From Desulfotruncus arcticus DSM 17038 (GTDB lineage Bacteria > Bacillota > Desulfotomaculia > Desulfotomaculales > Desulfallaceae): DNA of 62,942 nt. Location of the stretch: positions 24,001 to 86,942 of the forward strand of contig NZ_FOOX01000023.1 of NCBI RefSeq assembly GCF_900113335.1, written 5' to 3'. A program made the position numbers and the translations under genes. Shown one piece after another: positions 1 to 7,186 of this stretch; position 1 is the first letter of the stretch, and the number at the start of each line of letters is the position of its first letter. The notes beneath the pieces are model-generated. The model saw only the letters and a list, made by a program, of their open reading frames with translations. It did not search any database and was not told the DNA's origin.

Positions 1-65
1 CTGAAGTTCCATTTAAACCAAGTGGTGATAAACCGGTTTATTGCAGGGAATGCTTTAGAAGATAA
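1..65 (+). CDS. Zinc-ribbon domain protein, C-terminal end (partial)
   Basis: Only the last 20 codons are in the window (frame starting at base 3, stop TAA at 63-65). The peptide ends with KPVYCRECFRR, preceded by VPFKPSGD. This is the second half of the CxxC-x17-CxxC zinc-ribbon found at the C-terminus of small clostridial proteins of unknown role, where the second Cys pair sits in a YCRxCF motif. The call rests on this short motif. A perfect terminator hairpin follows 25 bases after the stop, so this gene ends its transcription unit. Confidence 0.6.
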   Translation, partial: EVPFKPSGDKPVYCRECFRR

Positions 66-90
66 ATTGCATTAAAAATAAATATTTTTA

Positions 91-127
91 TCAAAATAAG
101 GACGGATTTGTTCCGTCCTTATTTTGA
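91..127. terminator. Bidirectional rho-independent terminator
   Basis: Perfect 16-bp inverted repeat (91-106 with 112-127) around a TTTGT loop; the outer stem arms are A/T-rich, so it gives a U-tract on either strand. It closes the zinc-ribbon gene. Confidence 0.8.
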
Positions 128-204
128 TTAACTATTCACCGGTGAACAAAAAGCCGAATAAAATAGCAGGAATAAAGGCATACCTATAATCGAGGTGATA
201 AACT

Positions 205-336
205 GTGCAAGATTACGATAAAGAGCATACCGACGACCCAACTTTTTATTTAAATGAAGTAACAATTAATTCCGGTTTTATTCCTTATTACAAATTTGCC
301 GATGATTTTTCTTCAGGACAGGATACGGAGGCGTAA
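205..336 (+). CDS. Small protein of 43 aa, unknown
   Basis: A GTG-started reading frame of 43 codons lies 13 bases after the good ribosome binding site GAGGTGAT (193-200). The peptide is acidic, rich in Asp, Tyr and Phe (VQDYDKEHTDDPTFYLNEVT at the N-terminus), with no membrane segment or Cys. The stop codon lies inside the left arm of a strong terminator hairpin, which is typical of a short expressed gene. No family is recognised. It sits convergently to the spoVA-type operon. Confidence 0.5.
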   Translation: MQDYDKEHTDDPTFYLNEVTINSGFIPYYKFADDFSSGQDTEA

Positions 337-355
337 AATAGCTTACGCCTCCGTA
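324..355. terminator. Convergent terminator
   Basis: Perfect 13-bp inverted repeat (324-336 with 343-355), loop AATAGC, followed by AAATTTTAT. It separates the 43-aa gene on the plus strand from the end of the YhcN/YlaJ gene on the minus strand and probably serves both. Confidence 0.75.
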
Positions 356-360
356 AAATT

Positions 361-852
361 TTATCCCTGCATGTCCTCGTTTATCTTGCTTACCTTATTT
401 TTTATATCTGTCAATTTTTTATCAAATGCTTTATCCCCAGCACTTGTTTTTATCTGTTGTTCCAACTTTTGAATTTCTGAAAATAGCTTTTTATCGGTAG
501 TTACATGAATCTCATCGTCTTTTCCCACAGTTGCCATTATCTTATCCTGTACTTCTTTTTTAATTTGTTTTAAACGCAATCTGTCAACCCCGCTAACCTT
601 TAAAGCAACTGATACATCCTTATTAACAACAACAGCAGTTACTTCATCCACGCCTTTTACCTTTTGGGAAATCTGCTTGATTTGCTCGGCTGTTTCATGA
701 TCAACTTGAACTTTTTCTGCTGAGCCGCTTTTTGTTTTTTCTGCCCGGGGCTTCTTTTCGGGCCCGGTTAGTGCAGAACAGCCTATATTCAGCGTAAGTA
801 ATAATATTGTAAGTGCTGCTATTATTATGGCGCTTGTATTTTTTTTCATCAT
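361..852 (-). CDS. YhcN/YlaJ family sporulation lipoprotein
   Basis: The 163-residue protein starts with a hydrophobic signal segment ending in a lipobox (LNIGC, Cys near residue 25), so it should be a lipid-anchored outer-face or forespore inner-membrane lipoprotein. The mature part has the YhcN/YlaJ pattern: a basic linker, then a BON-like alpha/beta unit with the VDEVTAVVVNKDVSVALKV stretch, then a Lys/Glu-rich helical tail. Family members are spore lipoproteins. It is the last gene of the DUF1657-DUF421-spoVA operon, 24 bases downstream of spoVAE, the same association as in Bacillus spoVA-2mob operons. Confidence 0.85.
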   Translation of the reverse strand: MMKKNTSAIIIAALTILLLTLNIGCSALTGPEKKPRAEKTKSGSAEKVQVDHETAEQIKQISQKVKGVDEVTAVVVNKDVSVALKVSGVDRLRLKQIKKEVQDKIMATVGKDDEIHVTTDKKLFSEIQKLEQQIKTSAGDKAFDKKLTDIKNKVSKINEDMQG

Positions 853-876
853 ATCACCCTTTGCTCAAACCTTGGC

Positions 877-1230
877 TTAACCTTTAGACTTAAATAACAA
901 CGCAGCTAAAAAACTAAAAATAATTGCCGCAGAAATACCCGCACTGGTTACTTCAAATATCCCGGTAAGGATGCCAACTATGCCTGTTCTTTCTGCTTCA
1001 GCCATAGCGCCATGCACAAGAGAATTCCCAAAACTGGTAATAGGAACTGTCGCCCCGGCACCGGCAAAATCTATCAGGGGCTCATATAAATCAAATCCGG
1101 CAAGTACGGCCCCCGCAACAACCAGAGTGCTTACTGTATGGGCAGGAGTTAATTTGCCCACATCCAGCAAAAGCTGTCCAACCACACAAATAAGCCCTCC
1201 AACAACAAAAGCCCAAAAATAAGCTTCCAC
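877..1230 (-). CDS. spoVAE: Stage V sporulation protein AE (SpoVAEb type)
   Basis: A 117-residue integral membrane protein with about four hydrophobic segments and the conserved PLIDFAGAGATVPITSFGNSL motif shared by SpoVAC and SpoVAE. SpoVA proteins form the channel that moves calcium dipicolinate into the developing spore and out during germination. It follows spoVAD by 34 bases in the same operon. Length matches the SpoVAEb family. The motif is repeated in SpoVAC of this operon, as expected for these related subunits. Confidence 0.92.
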   Translation of the reverse strand: MEAYFWAFVVGGLICVVGQLLLDVGKLTPAHTVSTLVVAGAVLAGFDLYEPLIDFAGAGATVPITSFGNSLVHGAMAEAERTGIVGILTGIFEVTSAGISAAIIFSFLAALLFKSKG

Positions 1231-1264
1231 AAAACCACTCCCCAGAGGATGTAATCAGTTGTTT

Positions 1265-2272
1265 TTAGTTATACTCAATAGCTACTGCATGCGCAATGCA
1301 GGGTATACTTTCCTTTTGCTGGTAAGACAGTGGGGATAACAGCGCCCCGGTGGCAACGATTAAAACCTTATGTAGTTCACCTTTTTTCATCCTGTTGATA
1401 ATATGTCCAAATGTAACCGTAGCAGAGCAGCCGCACCCGCTGCCCCCGGCAAAAACATTAGGCTGGTCTTTTTTATAAATCATCAGCCCGCAATCCGTAA
1501 AAATTTCGGCCGGTACAACCAGACCATGTTTTTTAAATAAATCAGCGGCAATATTATGGCCGACGCGGCCTAAATCCCCCGTTGCAATAAGATCATAATT
1601 TTGGGCTGAAATGCCTAAATCTCTAAAATGGGCTGTAATTGTATCCACCGCAGCCGGGGCCATAGCTCCACCCATGTTATAGGGGTCGCTAATCCCCATA
1701 TCCACTATTTTGCCTATGGTGGCGGAAGTAACCCTGGGCCCGTCCCCTTTATCACCGAGCAGAGCCATACCTGCACCGGTAACGGTCCATTGGGCCGTTG
1801 GCGGCTTTTGAGCGCCATATTCAGTGGGATACCGGAATTGTTTCTCAACCGCTGCATTGTGGCTGACGGCACCGCAAATAACATTGTTGCCTGATTTGCT
1901 ATCGACAATCAAAGAACCCAGGGCAAGGCTTTCCATAGAACTGGAACAAGCTCCGTACAGGCCAAGAAAAGGAACAGCCAGTGTCCTGGCGGCAAAACTG
2001 CTGGAAATAATCTGGTTCAACAGGTCCCCACATAAAAAAAACTGAACATCCTGTTTTTGTTTCCCGGCTTTGCGGATTGCTATCTCACAAGCTTCTTCCA
2101 CCATTTTTCTTTCTGCTTTTTCATAACTGTCCTGCCCCATCCACAGATCGCCGTGGAGAGTGTCAAAATCCTCCGCCAAAGGCCCCTCGGCCTCATAAGG
2201 GCCGCCCACGGCAGCTGTTGCTAAAATGGTGGGCTTGTTATTAAACACCCAGGTTTGGTGACCTTGAAGCAC
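1265..2272 (-). CDS. spoVAD: Stage V sporulation protein AD
   Basis: A 335-residue soluble protein with a thiolase-like fold; SpoVAD binds dipicolinic acid at the inner spore membrane and works with SpoVAC and SpoVAE. Recognisable segments are LYGACSSSMESLALG (the thiolase nucleophile region), CGAVSHNAAVEKQFRYPTEYG, and GGSGCGCSATVTFGH near the C-terminus. The start is GTG at 2272, two bases after the spoVAC stop, with GGGGGATC of the spoVAC end as ribosome binding site, so translation is likely coupled to spoVAC. Confidence 0.95.
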   Translation of the reverse strand: MLQGHQTWVFNNKPTILATAAVGGPYEAEGPLAEDFDTLHGDLWMGQDSYEKAERKMVEEACEIAIRKAGKQKQDVQFFLCGDLLNQIISSSFAARTLAVPFLGLYGACSSSMESLALGSLIVDSKSGNNVICGAVSHNAAVEKQFRYPTEYGAQKPPTAQWTVTGAGMALLGDKGDGPRVTSATIGKIVDMGISDPYNMGGAMAPAAVDTITAHFRDLGISAQNYDLIATGDLGRVGHNIAADLFKKHGLVVPAEIFTDCGLMIYKKDQPNVFAGGSGCGCSATVTFGHIINRMKKGELHKVLIVATGALLSPLSYQQKESIPCIAHAVAIEYN

Positions 2273-2274
2273 CT

Positions 2275-2754
2275 TTATGATCCCCCTAATAAAGCCAGTG
2301 TTGTTTTGATTAAAGCAACTATAAACGCGGCAAAAACGCCAAAAACGATTACCGATCCCGCCAGTTTAAACATGTTTCCACCTACTCCCAGCACAAACCC
2401 CTCACTCCTGTGCTCGATTGCCGCCGATGCCATGGAATTGGCAAATCCGGTTACGGGTATCGCTGTGCCCGCACCGGCAAACTGGGCTATATGATCATAT
2501 ACGCCTAATGACGTTAAAATAACCGAGATTAATATCATCACAGCCACAGTGGGGTTACCGACAGTTTTTTCCGTAAAATCAAAGTTCCAAATAAAGAAAT
2601 CCGAAACCCCCTGCCCCAGAGCGCAGATAACTCCGCCCACTAAAAAAGCCTTTACGCAGTTTAACAGTACCGGTCTCTGTGGCTCCCTGGCTTTGGAAAA
2701 GGACTGGTACTGCTGCTGCACCGGAGTTAATTTCTTCTTTTTTTTATCGGACAT
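2275..2754 (-). CDS. spoVAC: Stage V sporulation protein AC
   Basis: A 159-residue membrane protein with a basic, Lys-rich cytoplasmic N-terminus, the conserved YQSFSKAREPQRP segment, and about four membrane helices including the AQFAGAGTAIPVTGFANSM motif. SpoVAC is the mechanosensitive channel-type subunit of the dipicolinate transporter. It lies between the DUF421 gene (11 bases upstream) and spoVAD. The length and motif match the family fully. Confidence 0.95.
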   Translation of the reverse strand: MSDKKKKKLTPVQQQYQSFSKAREPQRPVLLNCVKAFLVGGVICALGQGVSDFFIWNFDFTEKTVGNPTVAVMILISVILTSLGVYDHIAQFAGAGTAIPVTGFANSMASAAIEHRSEGFVLGVGGNMFKLAGSVIVFGVFAAFIVALIKTTLALLGGS

Positions 2755-2765
2755 ACTTTCAACCC

Positions 2766-3623
2766 CTATCTTTTCATATAAGGCTCCAAATCGCCGATAA
2801 CTTCCGCCAGTGTTTGAGATGACCGCCCGTACATTTTTTTTGCTTCCGGGCTTTTAGTACCCAGCGCGTATAACTCGCAATCAGCCTGGCATTTCTTTAG
2901 AGTGGTAAAAAGCAAGTCTTTTATCTTAGGTTTAGGCACCTGGATGGCATCATCAAAAAGATCTAAATACAATTGTCCGGCGGAATCAACCTGAGCTATA
3001 AAAACATTTTCCGGTGCCACACCGGCTTTCTCCAGCTCAGTGTGCAGCCATCCCCTGTTCAGCCCCATTGCAGTCAATGGCTCGTCCATGATCACTCCAT
3101 CCATCATTACCGTTTGCGGCACACTCTCCTGACCAACTTTTAAATCAATTGTTTTTGGTGTAAGAGGTTGGTTATCTTTCTTCAACAAAACACTTACATC
3201 CCCGGTTGGTTCCAGAACCGCAAACTCCACATCGGCAAAATTAAATACATCTTTCTTGCGCAATTGGCTCAGTAAATCTTCCGGTGTATACCGGGCTTCC
3301 ATTAATTTATCCTCCAGAACTTTTCCATGATTTATCAGGACGGTTTCCTTTCCTTGGATAATATCCCTGACTATTTTAGATTTAATTGATAATAGATAGA
3401 TTAATGCCGGAAACGCCGTCCAAATCACCAGGGCAACCAACCCATATGTTAGATTTACCAAACCCAATGAAATTGCGGCTACAATAACCCCGATAACAAT
3501 ACCGGTTATTAAATCAAAAAATGTTAAACGGGCTGTTTGCCTTTTGCCGATCAGGCGGATCAGAACTAAGGCAATAATGAATAAGCCGGCGGATCGAAAT
3601 AATATTATCAACCATTCTGGCAT
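2766..3623 (-). CDS. DUF421 (YetF/YcaP-like) membrane protein
   Basis: A 285-residue protein with three N-terminal membrane helices (about residues 5-80) followed by a cytoplasmic alpha/beta YetF domain; the RLIGKRQTARLTFFDLITGI and GKVLEDKLMEARYTPEDLLS segments are typical. DUF421 proteins accompany spoVA and germination genes in many spore formers; in Bacillus the copy in the spoVA-2mob operon contributes to spore heat resistance. It is 24 bases downstream of the second DUF1657 gene. The extended C-terminal part (about 60 residues after the YetF domain, ending EVIGDLEPYMKR) is common in this subgroup. Confidence 0.88.
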   Translation of the reverse strand: MPEWLIILFRSAGLFIIALVLIRLIGKRQTARLTFFDLITGIVIGVIVAAISLGLVNLTYGLVALVIWTAFPALIYLLSIKSKIVRDIIQGKETVLINHGKVLEDKLMEARYTPEDLLSQLRKKDVFNFADVEFAVLEPTGDVSVLLKKDNQPLTPKTIDLKVGQESVPQTVMMDGVIMDEPLTAMGLNRGWLHTELEKAGVAPENVFIAQVDSAGQLYLDLFDDAIQVPKPKIKDLLFTTLKKCQADCELYALGTKSPEAKKMYGRSSQTLAEVIGDLEPYMKR

Positions 3624-3646
3624 TTATTTGCATCCCCTATAATAAT

Positions 3647-3853
3647 CTAAAAACCTTTATATTGTGGCTCTTCAAATTCTAATGCACTGATCCTCTTTTC
3701 TAAATTCTTGGCCACACTTTGGATTTTGGCTCTATTTTGTTTCAGCAGCTGCCTTTCTTTTTGGTTATGTTCAATAGCTATAATTGCATCTAAAGTTGCT
3801 TCAATTCCTTTTAGACTGGCTGCTGTTTGTTTAACCTGCCCGCTTATGGTCAT
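3647..3853 (-). CDS. DUF1657 domain protein (second copy)
   Basis: The 68-residue protein begins MTISGQVKQTAASLKGIEATL and ends ALEFEEPQYKGF, the DUF1657 signature shared almost exactly with the neighbouring gene at 3943-4152. Predicted to be an alpha-helical hairpin; DUF1657 proteins are small spore-associated proteins of unknown mechanism linked to spoVA and DUF421 genes. A ribosome binding site (GGTGAT) precedes the ATG. It is the gene just before DUF421 in the operon. Confidence 0.88.
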   Translation of the reverse strand: MTISGQVKQTAASLKGIEATLDAIIAIEHNQKERQLLKQNRAKIQSVAKNLEKRISALEFEEPQYKGF

Positions 3854-3904
3854 ACGAAATCACCTGCCTCAGTTTTTATTTTGCATATGAATTAATAATT
3901 ATAT

Positions 3905-3937
3905 ACAGAAAAAACCGGATCCATAAGATCCGGCTGT
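3905..3937 (-). terminator. Terminator between the two DUF1657 genes
   Basis: On the minus strand the hairpin GATCCGG/CCGGATC arms (3928-3936 with 3913-3921, loop 3922-3927) are followed by a T-run (TTTTTTC). It lies immediately after the upstream DUF1657 gene, so that gene may be expressed more highly than the rest of the operon through partial termination. Confidence 0.65.
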
Positions 3938-3942
3938 TTCAG

Positions 3943-4152
3943 CTAAAACCCCTTATATTGGGGCTCCTCGCTTTCCATTGCAGTGACCCTTGGCTCCAGA
4001 CTGTCAATAATGGTTTGAGTTTGTTGGGCCGCATTGGAATATAAGTTCTTGGCCTGCTGGTTCTGCGTTTGCATAGCGAAACTTTCCATATTTGCCTGTG
4101 CACTCTTTAAAGCAGCCAGGGTTTGCTTAACCTGAGTGGAAACTGTCAACAT
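3943..4152 (-). CDS. DUF1657 domain protein (first copy)
   Basis: A 69-residue helical protein with the DUF1657 ends (TVSTQVKQTLAALKSAQANM ... MESEEPQYKGF). I chose the ATG at 4152 rather than a TTG four codons upstream, because GGGGGG (4158-4163) then sits at normal spacing. It is paralogous to the gene at 3647-3853 and opens the spoVA-type operon; a terminator directly downstream may make it the most abundant product. Confidence 0.86.
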   Translation of the reverse strand: MLTVSTQVKQTLAALKSAQANMESFAMQTQNQQAKNLYSNAAQQTQTIIDSLEPRVTAMESEEPQYKGF

Positions 4153-4201
4153 TAATCCCCCCAATAAATTTTAACTAAACCAATGTTATTAATACCCTTA
4201 A

Positions 4202-4375
4202 TTCAATTTTTTATTACTATTAATCCACGGCAACGACAGCGCATCTCTTTCTCTTCTTGAACAAAAAATTAATCAAAAGATTGACAATGATAATATAATT
4301 AATTCTGAATTCGTCTCTGTCATAGGAACGCATGTCGGCCCCAATGTGATCGGTTTGGCCTATTATAGCCTGTAA
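4202..4375 (+). pseudogene. DegV family protein, C-terminal remnant
   Basis: An open frame without start codon reads LLLIHGNDSASLSLLEQKI and ends VIGTHVGPNVIGLAYYSL before TAA. The IHGND and GTHxGPxxIGLAY motifs are the C-terminal signature of DegV fatty-acid-binding proteins, which normally have about 280 residues. Only about 57 codons remain and the frame is closed upstream by TAA at 4199-4201. It is therefore a decayed gene end, lying between the DUF1657 gene and the universal stress protein gene. Confidence 0.65.
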
Positions 4376-4482
4376 TTTTCATCAAACTTTAGCTAAAACC
4401 CCTTTCTTTAGGGGCTTAATTTTGTGTTGATGTAATGCCGGTAATTTTTAAAAAAATACAGTGCAATTTTTAATAATTGTGA

Positions 4483-4511
4483 TTGACATCACTTTCACAG
4501 ACTATTATAAT
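4483..4511 (+). promoter_or_regulatory. Consensus sigma-A promoter of the universal stress protein gene
   Basis: TTGACA (4483-4488), 17-base spacer, TATAAT (4506-4511): a perfect match to the vegetative promoter consensus, about 48 bases upstream of the GTG start at 4559. Confidence 0.85.
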
Positions 4512-4558
4512 TTAATCAATTAACAATAGTGAAATATAACACAAAGGAGTTGGAGGTT

Positions 4559-4981
4559 GTGTATAAAAAAATTCTAGTCGCAGTAGACGGCTCAGACATA
4601 TCACAAAAAGCCATTAAACAAGCAGCAGAATTGGCTTTAAAGTTTGAAGCCACGATTACCTTGTTTCATGTGGTAGCACCACTACCCTCAACAATAAGGA
4701 CCAGCATTTACGAACAACAATTAATTGATGGAATTATAGAAGAAGGCAACCATACACTGGATGAAGCCAAAAATGATCTGATCTCATTTAATGTTCAGGT
4801 TGATACCGACATGATAGTTGGAGATCCGTCAACTGAAATAATCACCAAGGCCAAGAAAGGGCAATACGATCTGGTTGTAATCGGCAACCGCGGTCTTGGG
4901 GCATTAAGCGGTTTTATTATGGGAAGTGTTAGCAGGCGTGTCGTTCGTCACGCATCCTGCCCGGTTCTTATTGTAAGGTAA
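4559..4981 (+). CDS. Universal stress protein, UspA family
   Basis: A single-domain UspA protein of 140 residues. It opens with the beta-strand YKKILVAVDGSDIS and ends with the nucleotide-binding motif G-x2-G-x9-GS (GNRG...GFIMGS) followed by HASCPVLIVR, so it should be of the ATP-binding type. The frame is open ten codons further upstream, but the GTG at 4559 fits the family N-terminus and has AAGGAG nine bases before it. It has its own consensus promoter and a GNRA-loop terminator, so it is monocistronic. Confidence 0.9.
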   Translation: MYKKILVAVDGSDISQKAIKQAAELALKFEATITLFHVVAPLPSTIRTSIYEQQLIDGIIEEGNHTLDEAKNDLISFNVQVDTDMIVGDPSTEIITKAKKGQYDLVVIGNRGLGALSGFIMGSVSRRVVRHASCPVLIVR

Positions 4982-5040
4982 TAAGGAATGTAATTTTGCA
5001 TTAAATTTTTAATAGCATAATCATTTCCCCCTCTCCCAGA

Positions 5041-5064
5041 TCCCCGAAAGGGGGTTTTTTTTGT
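5041..5064 (+). terminator. Terminator with GAAA tetraloop
   Basis: TCCCC-GAAA-GGGGG followed by eight T; short stem but a stable GNRA loop and long U-tract, 60 bases after the universal stress protein gene. Confidence 0.65.
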
Positions 5065-5243
5065 TCGCAATGAAGTCGGGACCAAATTCAACAAATCAAA
5101 AGAAATAACCTATCATAATAAAACTTTGTGCTTAAAAAAGAATTTTTATCTATAAGCTAAATTTAAAAAATTTTACATATTTTGTTAATAGATAATTAAT
5201 ATCTCTTCCATATATTTTTTAAAAGCCTAAGGAGGGAACTAAG

Positions 5244-5498
5244 ATGTCATATAGCAAAGAATTAAGCTTGATCCTTGCGATAAAAAACCTTGTTTCAATA
5301 ATTAGGGATAACACCGAATTAACTATAGAAATTGACCACCCCAGATGGGCAAAAAACAACCTGCAAGAGATCGTTATCGGTCTGGAGATTGTTTTACTGG
5401 CCCTTGGTGACATGGAGGAACTCTATAATAAATACCATATTAAACATTATAATATTGGGATCAAGGAACCATCCCTAAAAGTGCTAAAAACCCAATAA
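5244..5498 (+). CDS. Hypothetical protein, 84 aa
   Basis: Not recognised. The ATG has a strong ribosome binding site (AAGGAGGG, 5229-5236). The protein is predicted mostly helical, with an amphipathic segment SLILAIKNLVSIIRDNTEL, a central WAKNNLQEIVIGLEIVLLAL helix and a Tyr/His-rich tail. No signal peptide or Cys. Probably a small cytoplasmic protein. It stands alone between the stress-protein terminator and a convergent small HTH gene. Confidence 0.6.
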   Translation: MSYSKELSLILAIKNLVSIIRDNTELTIEIDHPRWAKNNLQEIVIGLEIVLLALGDMEELYNKYHIKHYNIGIKEPSLKVLKTQ

Positions 5499-5513
5499 TG
5501 CATAATGATTCCA

Positions 5514-5726
5514 CTACCAGGGGACTTTATTCAAACTATCCCCTCTTAAAACAGGTGTAATTTTGGTTTTCAAAGGCTCAGGCACATCCTTTAATTTCAT
5601 ATCGTCTACTTTTAATATGTCTATAGTATCCAATTTTAATTTCCAGGCTACCTCTTTTGCCGTCAGGTTCTGGTTCTTTCTCAGTTGCCTGACCGTTTTA
5701 TTTTGCATGCCAAATGAGAATATCAT
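5514..5726 (-). CDS. Small HTH-like (XRE-type) protein
   Basis: A 70-residue protein whose TVRQLRKNQNLTAKEVAWKL segment looks like the first helices of an XRE-type helix-turn-helix, followed by a conserved-looking VPEPLKTKITPVLRGD tail. I start it at the ATG 5726, preceded by GGCGGTGAT; an in-frame start 18 codons upstream lacks a ribosome binding site. Role unknown; possibly a DNA-binding protein, but the second half is not a usual HTH. Confidence 0.55.
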   Translation of the reverse strand: MIFSFGMQNKTVRQLRKNQNLTAKEVAWKLKLDTIDILKVDDMKLKDVPEPLKTKITPVLRGDSLNKVPW

Positions 5727-5871
5727 TATATCACCGCCAAAATTATATGATTCTCTTTTATATATTAATAATTTCTTCAATTGTTAATAAGGTACCTGTA
5801 TTACAATACAGGAAATTTTACCAGCTTTTGTGGTAAAATTAATAAATCTCTTTATTACCATAACTAGTTTC

Positions 5872-5900
5872 TTGACAGAAACAAGTAAAAATATTATCAT
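5872..5900 (+). promoter_or_regulatory. Promoter of the tRNA-Thr gene
   Basis: TTGACA (5872-5877), 17-base spacer, TATCAT (5895-5900), ending 22 bases upstream of the tRNA. Confidence 0.75.
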
Positions 5901-5922
5901 ATACATTGCGCAATTTTATATT

Positions 5923-5997
5923 GCCGGCGTGGCTCAGGGGTAGAGCAGCGCACTCGTAATGCGCAGGTCGTCGGTTCAAATCCGACCGTCGGCTCCA
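5923..5997 (+). tRNA. tRNA-Thr, anticodon CGT
   Basis: A complete cloverleaf of 75 bases: acceptor GCCGGCG pairs with CGTCGGC (one G-U), D-loop GGCTCAGGGGTAGAGC, anticodon stem GCGCA/TGCGC around loop CTCGTAA (anticodon CGT, decoding ACG), T-arm with GGTTCAAATCC, discriminator T and an encoded CCA at 5995-5997. Single gene with its own promoter and terminator. Confidence 0.95.
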
Positions 5998-5999
5998 CT

Positions 6000-6041
6000 A
6001 ATGCCAAGGCCTCCGGGGTTTTCCCCGGAGGCCTTGGCATT
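6000..6041. terminator. Terminator after tRNA-Thr
   Basis: Perfect 19-bp inverted repeat (6000-6018 with 6023-6041) with a TTTT loop, starting three bases after the CCA end of the tRNA and followed by TTATT. Confidence 0.85.
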
Positions 6042-6204
6042 TTATTACGACCCACGCTATAAACCGACTCTGCCTGCTCACTTCGCATTCCCACTGCCAG
6101 TTAGACTGCATGCCATCTAACGCCGGGATAAACGCAACAAATTTTTTAGAGATGAATATAATATTGGGAAACATAGCTATTATAACAAGAGGGGGTTATT
6201 GATT

Positions 6205-6852
6205 ATGAATTATTATGCTGTACCACCCGGCGGCCACCAGTTACCGCCACTACCGTATGCCTATAACGCTCTTGAGCCGGTGATCAGTTCCAAAACATTG
6301 ACCTACCACCACAACCGTCACCATAAAGCTTACGTTGAAGGATTAAATAAGGCTGAATTAAAGTTAGTAGAAGCACGGCAGAACAAGGATTTTTCTCTGG
6401 TAAAACATTGGGCACGAGAGCTGGCTTTCAATGGTTCGGGCCATATACTGCACAGTATCTACTGGACGATAATGGCCGCCATCGGTCAGGGCGGGCAGCC
6501 TGGCTCCCAGACACAGGCTAATATAAATTATTATTTCGGTAATTTTTTAAATTTCAGGGAGCAGTTCACAAAGGCTGCTGAACAGGTGGAAGCATCCGGC
6601 TGGGCGGTGCTAATTTGGCAGCCGGCCTGGAGACACATGGAGATTCTCACTGCCGAAAAGCATCAGAATCTGACCCAGTGGGGTGGCATACCCATTCTGG
6701 TGTTGGATGTATGGGAGCATGCCTATTACCTCGATTATCAGTACCGGCGCGGGGACTATGTAAAAGCCTGGTGGCAGTTAGTTAACTGGTATGAGGTAGA
6801 AAAGAGATTGTTATGGGCAATGCAGGCACAGGTGCCATTAAACATGACGTAG
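6205..6852 (+). CDS. Iron/manganese superoxide dismutase
   Basis: A 215-residue Fe/Mn-SOD with both domains. Metal ligands are visible: His in LTYHHNRHH (about 35), His in GHILHSIYW, and Asp plus His in LDVWEHAYYLDY. The region just before the second domain's ligands reads TAEKHQNLTQWGG, where a His seems to replace the Gln of the E. coli enzymes, a feature of archaeal-type and some clostridial SODs (inference from alignment by eye). Start ATG 6205 follows GAGGGGG; a TTG two codons earlier is less likely. It protects an anaerobe against transient oxygen. No operon partners on this strand. Confidence 0.92.
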   Translation: MNYYAVPPGGHQLPPLPYAYNALEPVISSKTLTYHHNRHHKAYVEGLNKAELKLVEARQNKDFSLVKHWARELAFNGSGHILHSIYWTIMAAIGQGGQPGSQTQANINYYFGNFLNFREQFTKAAEQVEASGWAVLIWQPAWRHMEILTAEKHQNLTQWGGIPILVLDVWEHAYYLDYQYRRGDYVKAWWQLVNWYEVEKRLLWAMQAQVPLNMT

Positions 6853-6862
6853 GGTTTTTATA

Positions 6863-7186
6863 TTACCTTGGAGTCCAGATAATTATTGCAGCGCCGATAA
6901 GAGCAACGCAAGAACCGGCCCAGTCATATTTGTCGGGCTTTTTTTTGTCAATGAACCATCCCCATAACAAGGACAAAACAATAAAAACGCCGCCGTAGGC
7001 CGCATATACCCTGCCGAAATGAGGGTATTCCTGTAAGGTTGGTATAACACCATATACTACCAGGATCACAGCCCCGATAATACCCAGCCATAGCCCCTTT
7101 TGCTCGCGCAGCCACAACCAAACCAAATACCCACCGCCTATTTCGGCCAAACCGGCCAGGACAAAGAGCACCGCTGATTTAATCAT
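6863..7186 (-). CDS. UPF0060 (YnfA) family membrane protein, copy 2
   Basis: A 107-residue protein with four membrane helices and the YnfA signatures LAEIGGGYLVWLWLRE, YGVIPTLQ and RVYAAYGGVF. UPF0060 proteins resemble small multidrug resistance exporters; their substrates are not settled. Its ATG overlaps the stop codon of the upstream paralogue by four bases (ATGA), so the two are translationally coupled and may form a hetero-oligomer, as paired SMR proteins do (inference). Confidence 0.88.
   Translation of the reverse strand: MIKSAVLFVLAGLAEIGGGYLVWLWLREQKGLWLGIIGAVILVVYGVIPTLQEYPHFGRVYAAYGGVFIVLSLLWGWFIDKKKPDKYDWAGSCVALIGAAIIIWTPR

Noticed and set aside
4386..4432. Possible terminator hairpin CCCCT/AGGGG after the DegV remnant
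   Set aside because: Only five base pairs with a weak context; plausible as the old degV terminator but not supportable alone.
6100..6121. Inverted repeat GTTAGA-N10-TCTAAC upstream of the superoxide dismutase gene
   Set aside because: Short arms and no second copy in the window; could be an operator but the evidence is too thin to list.
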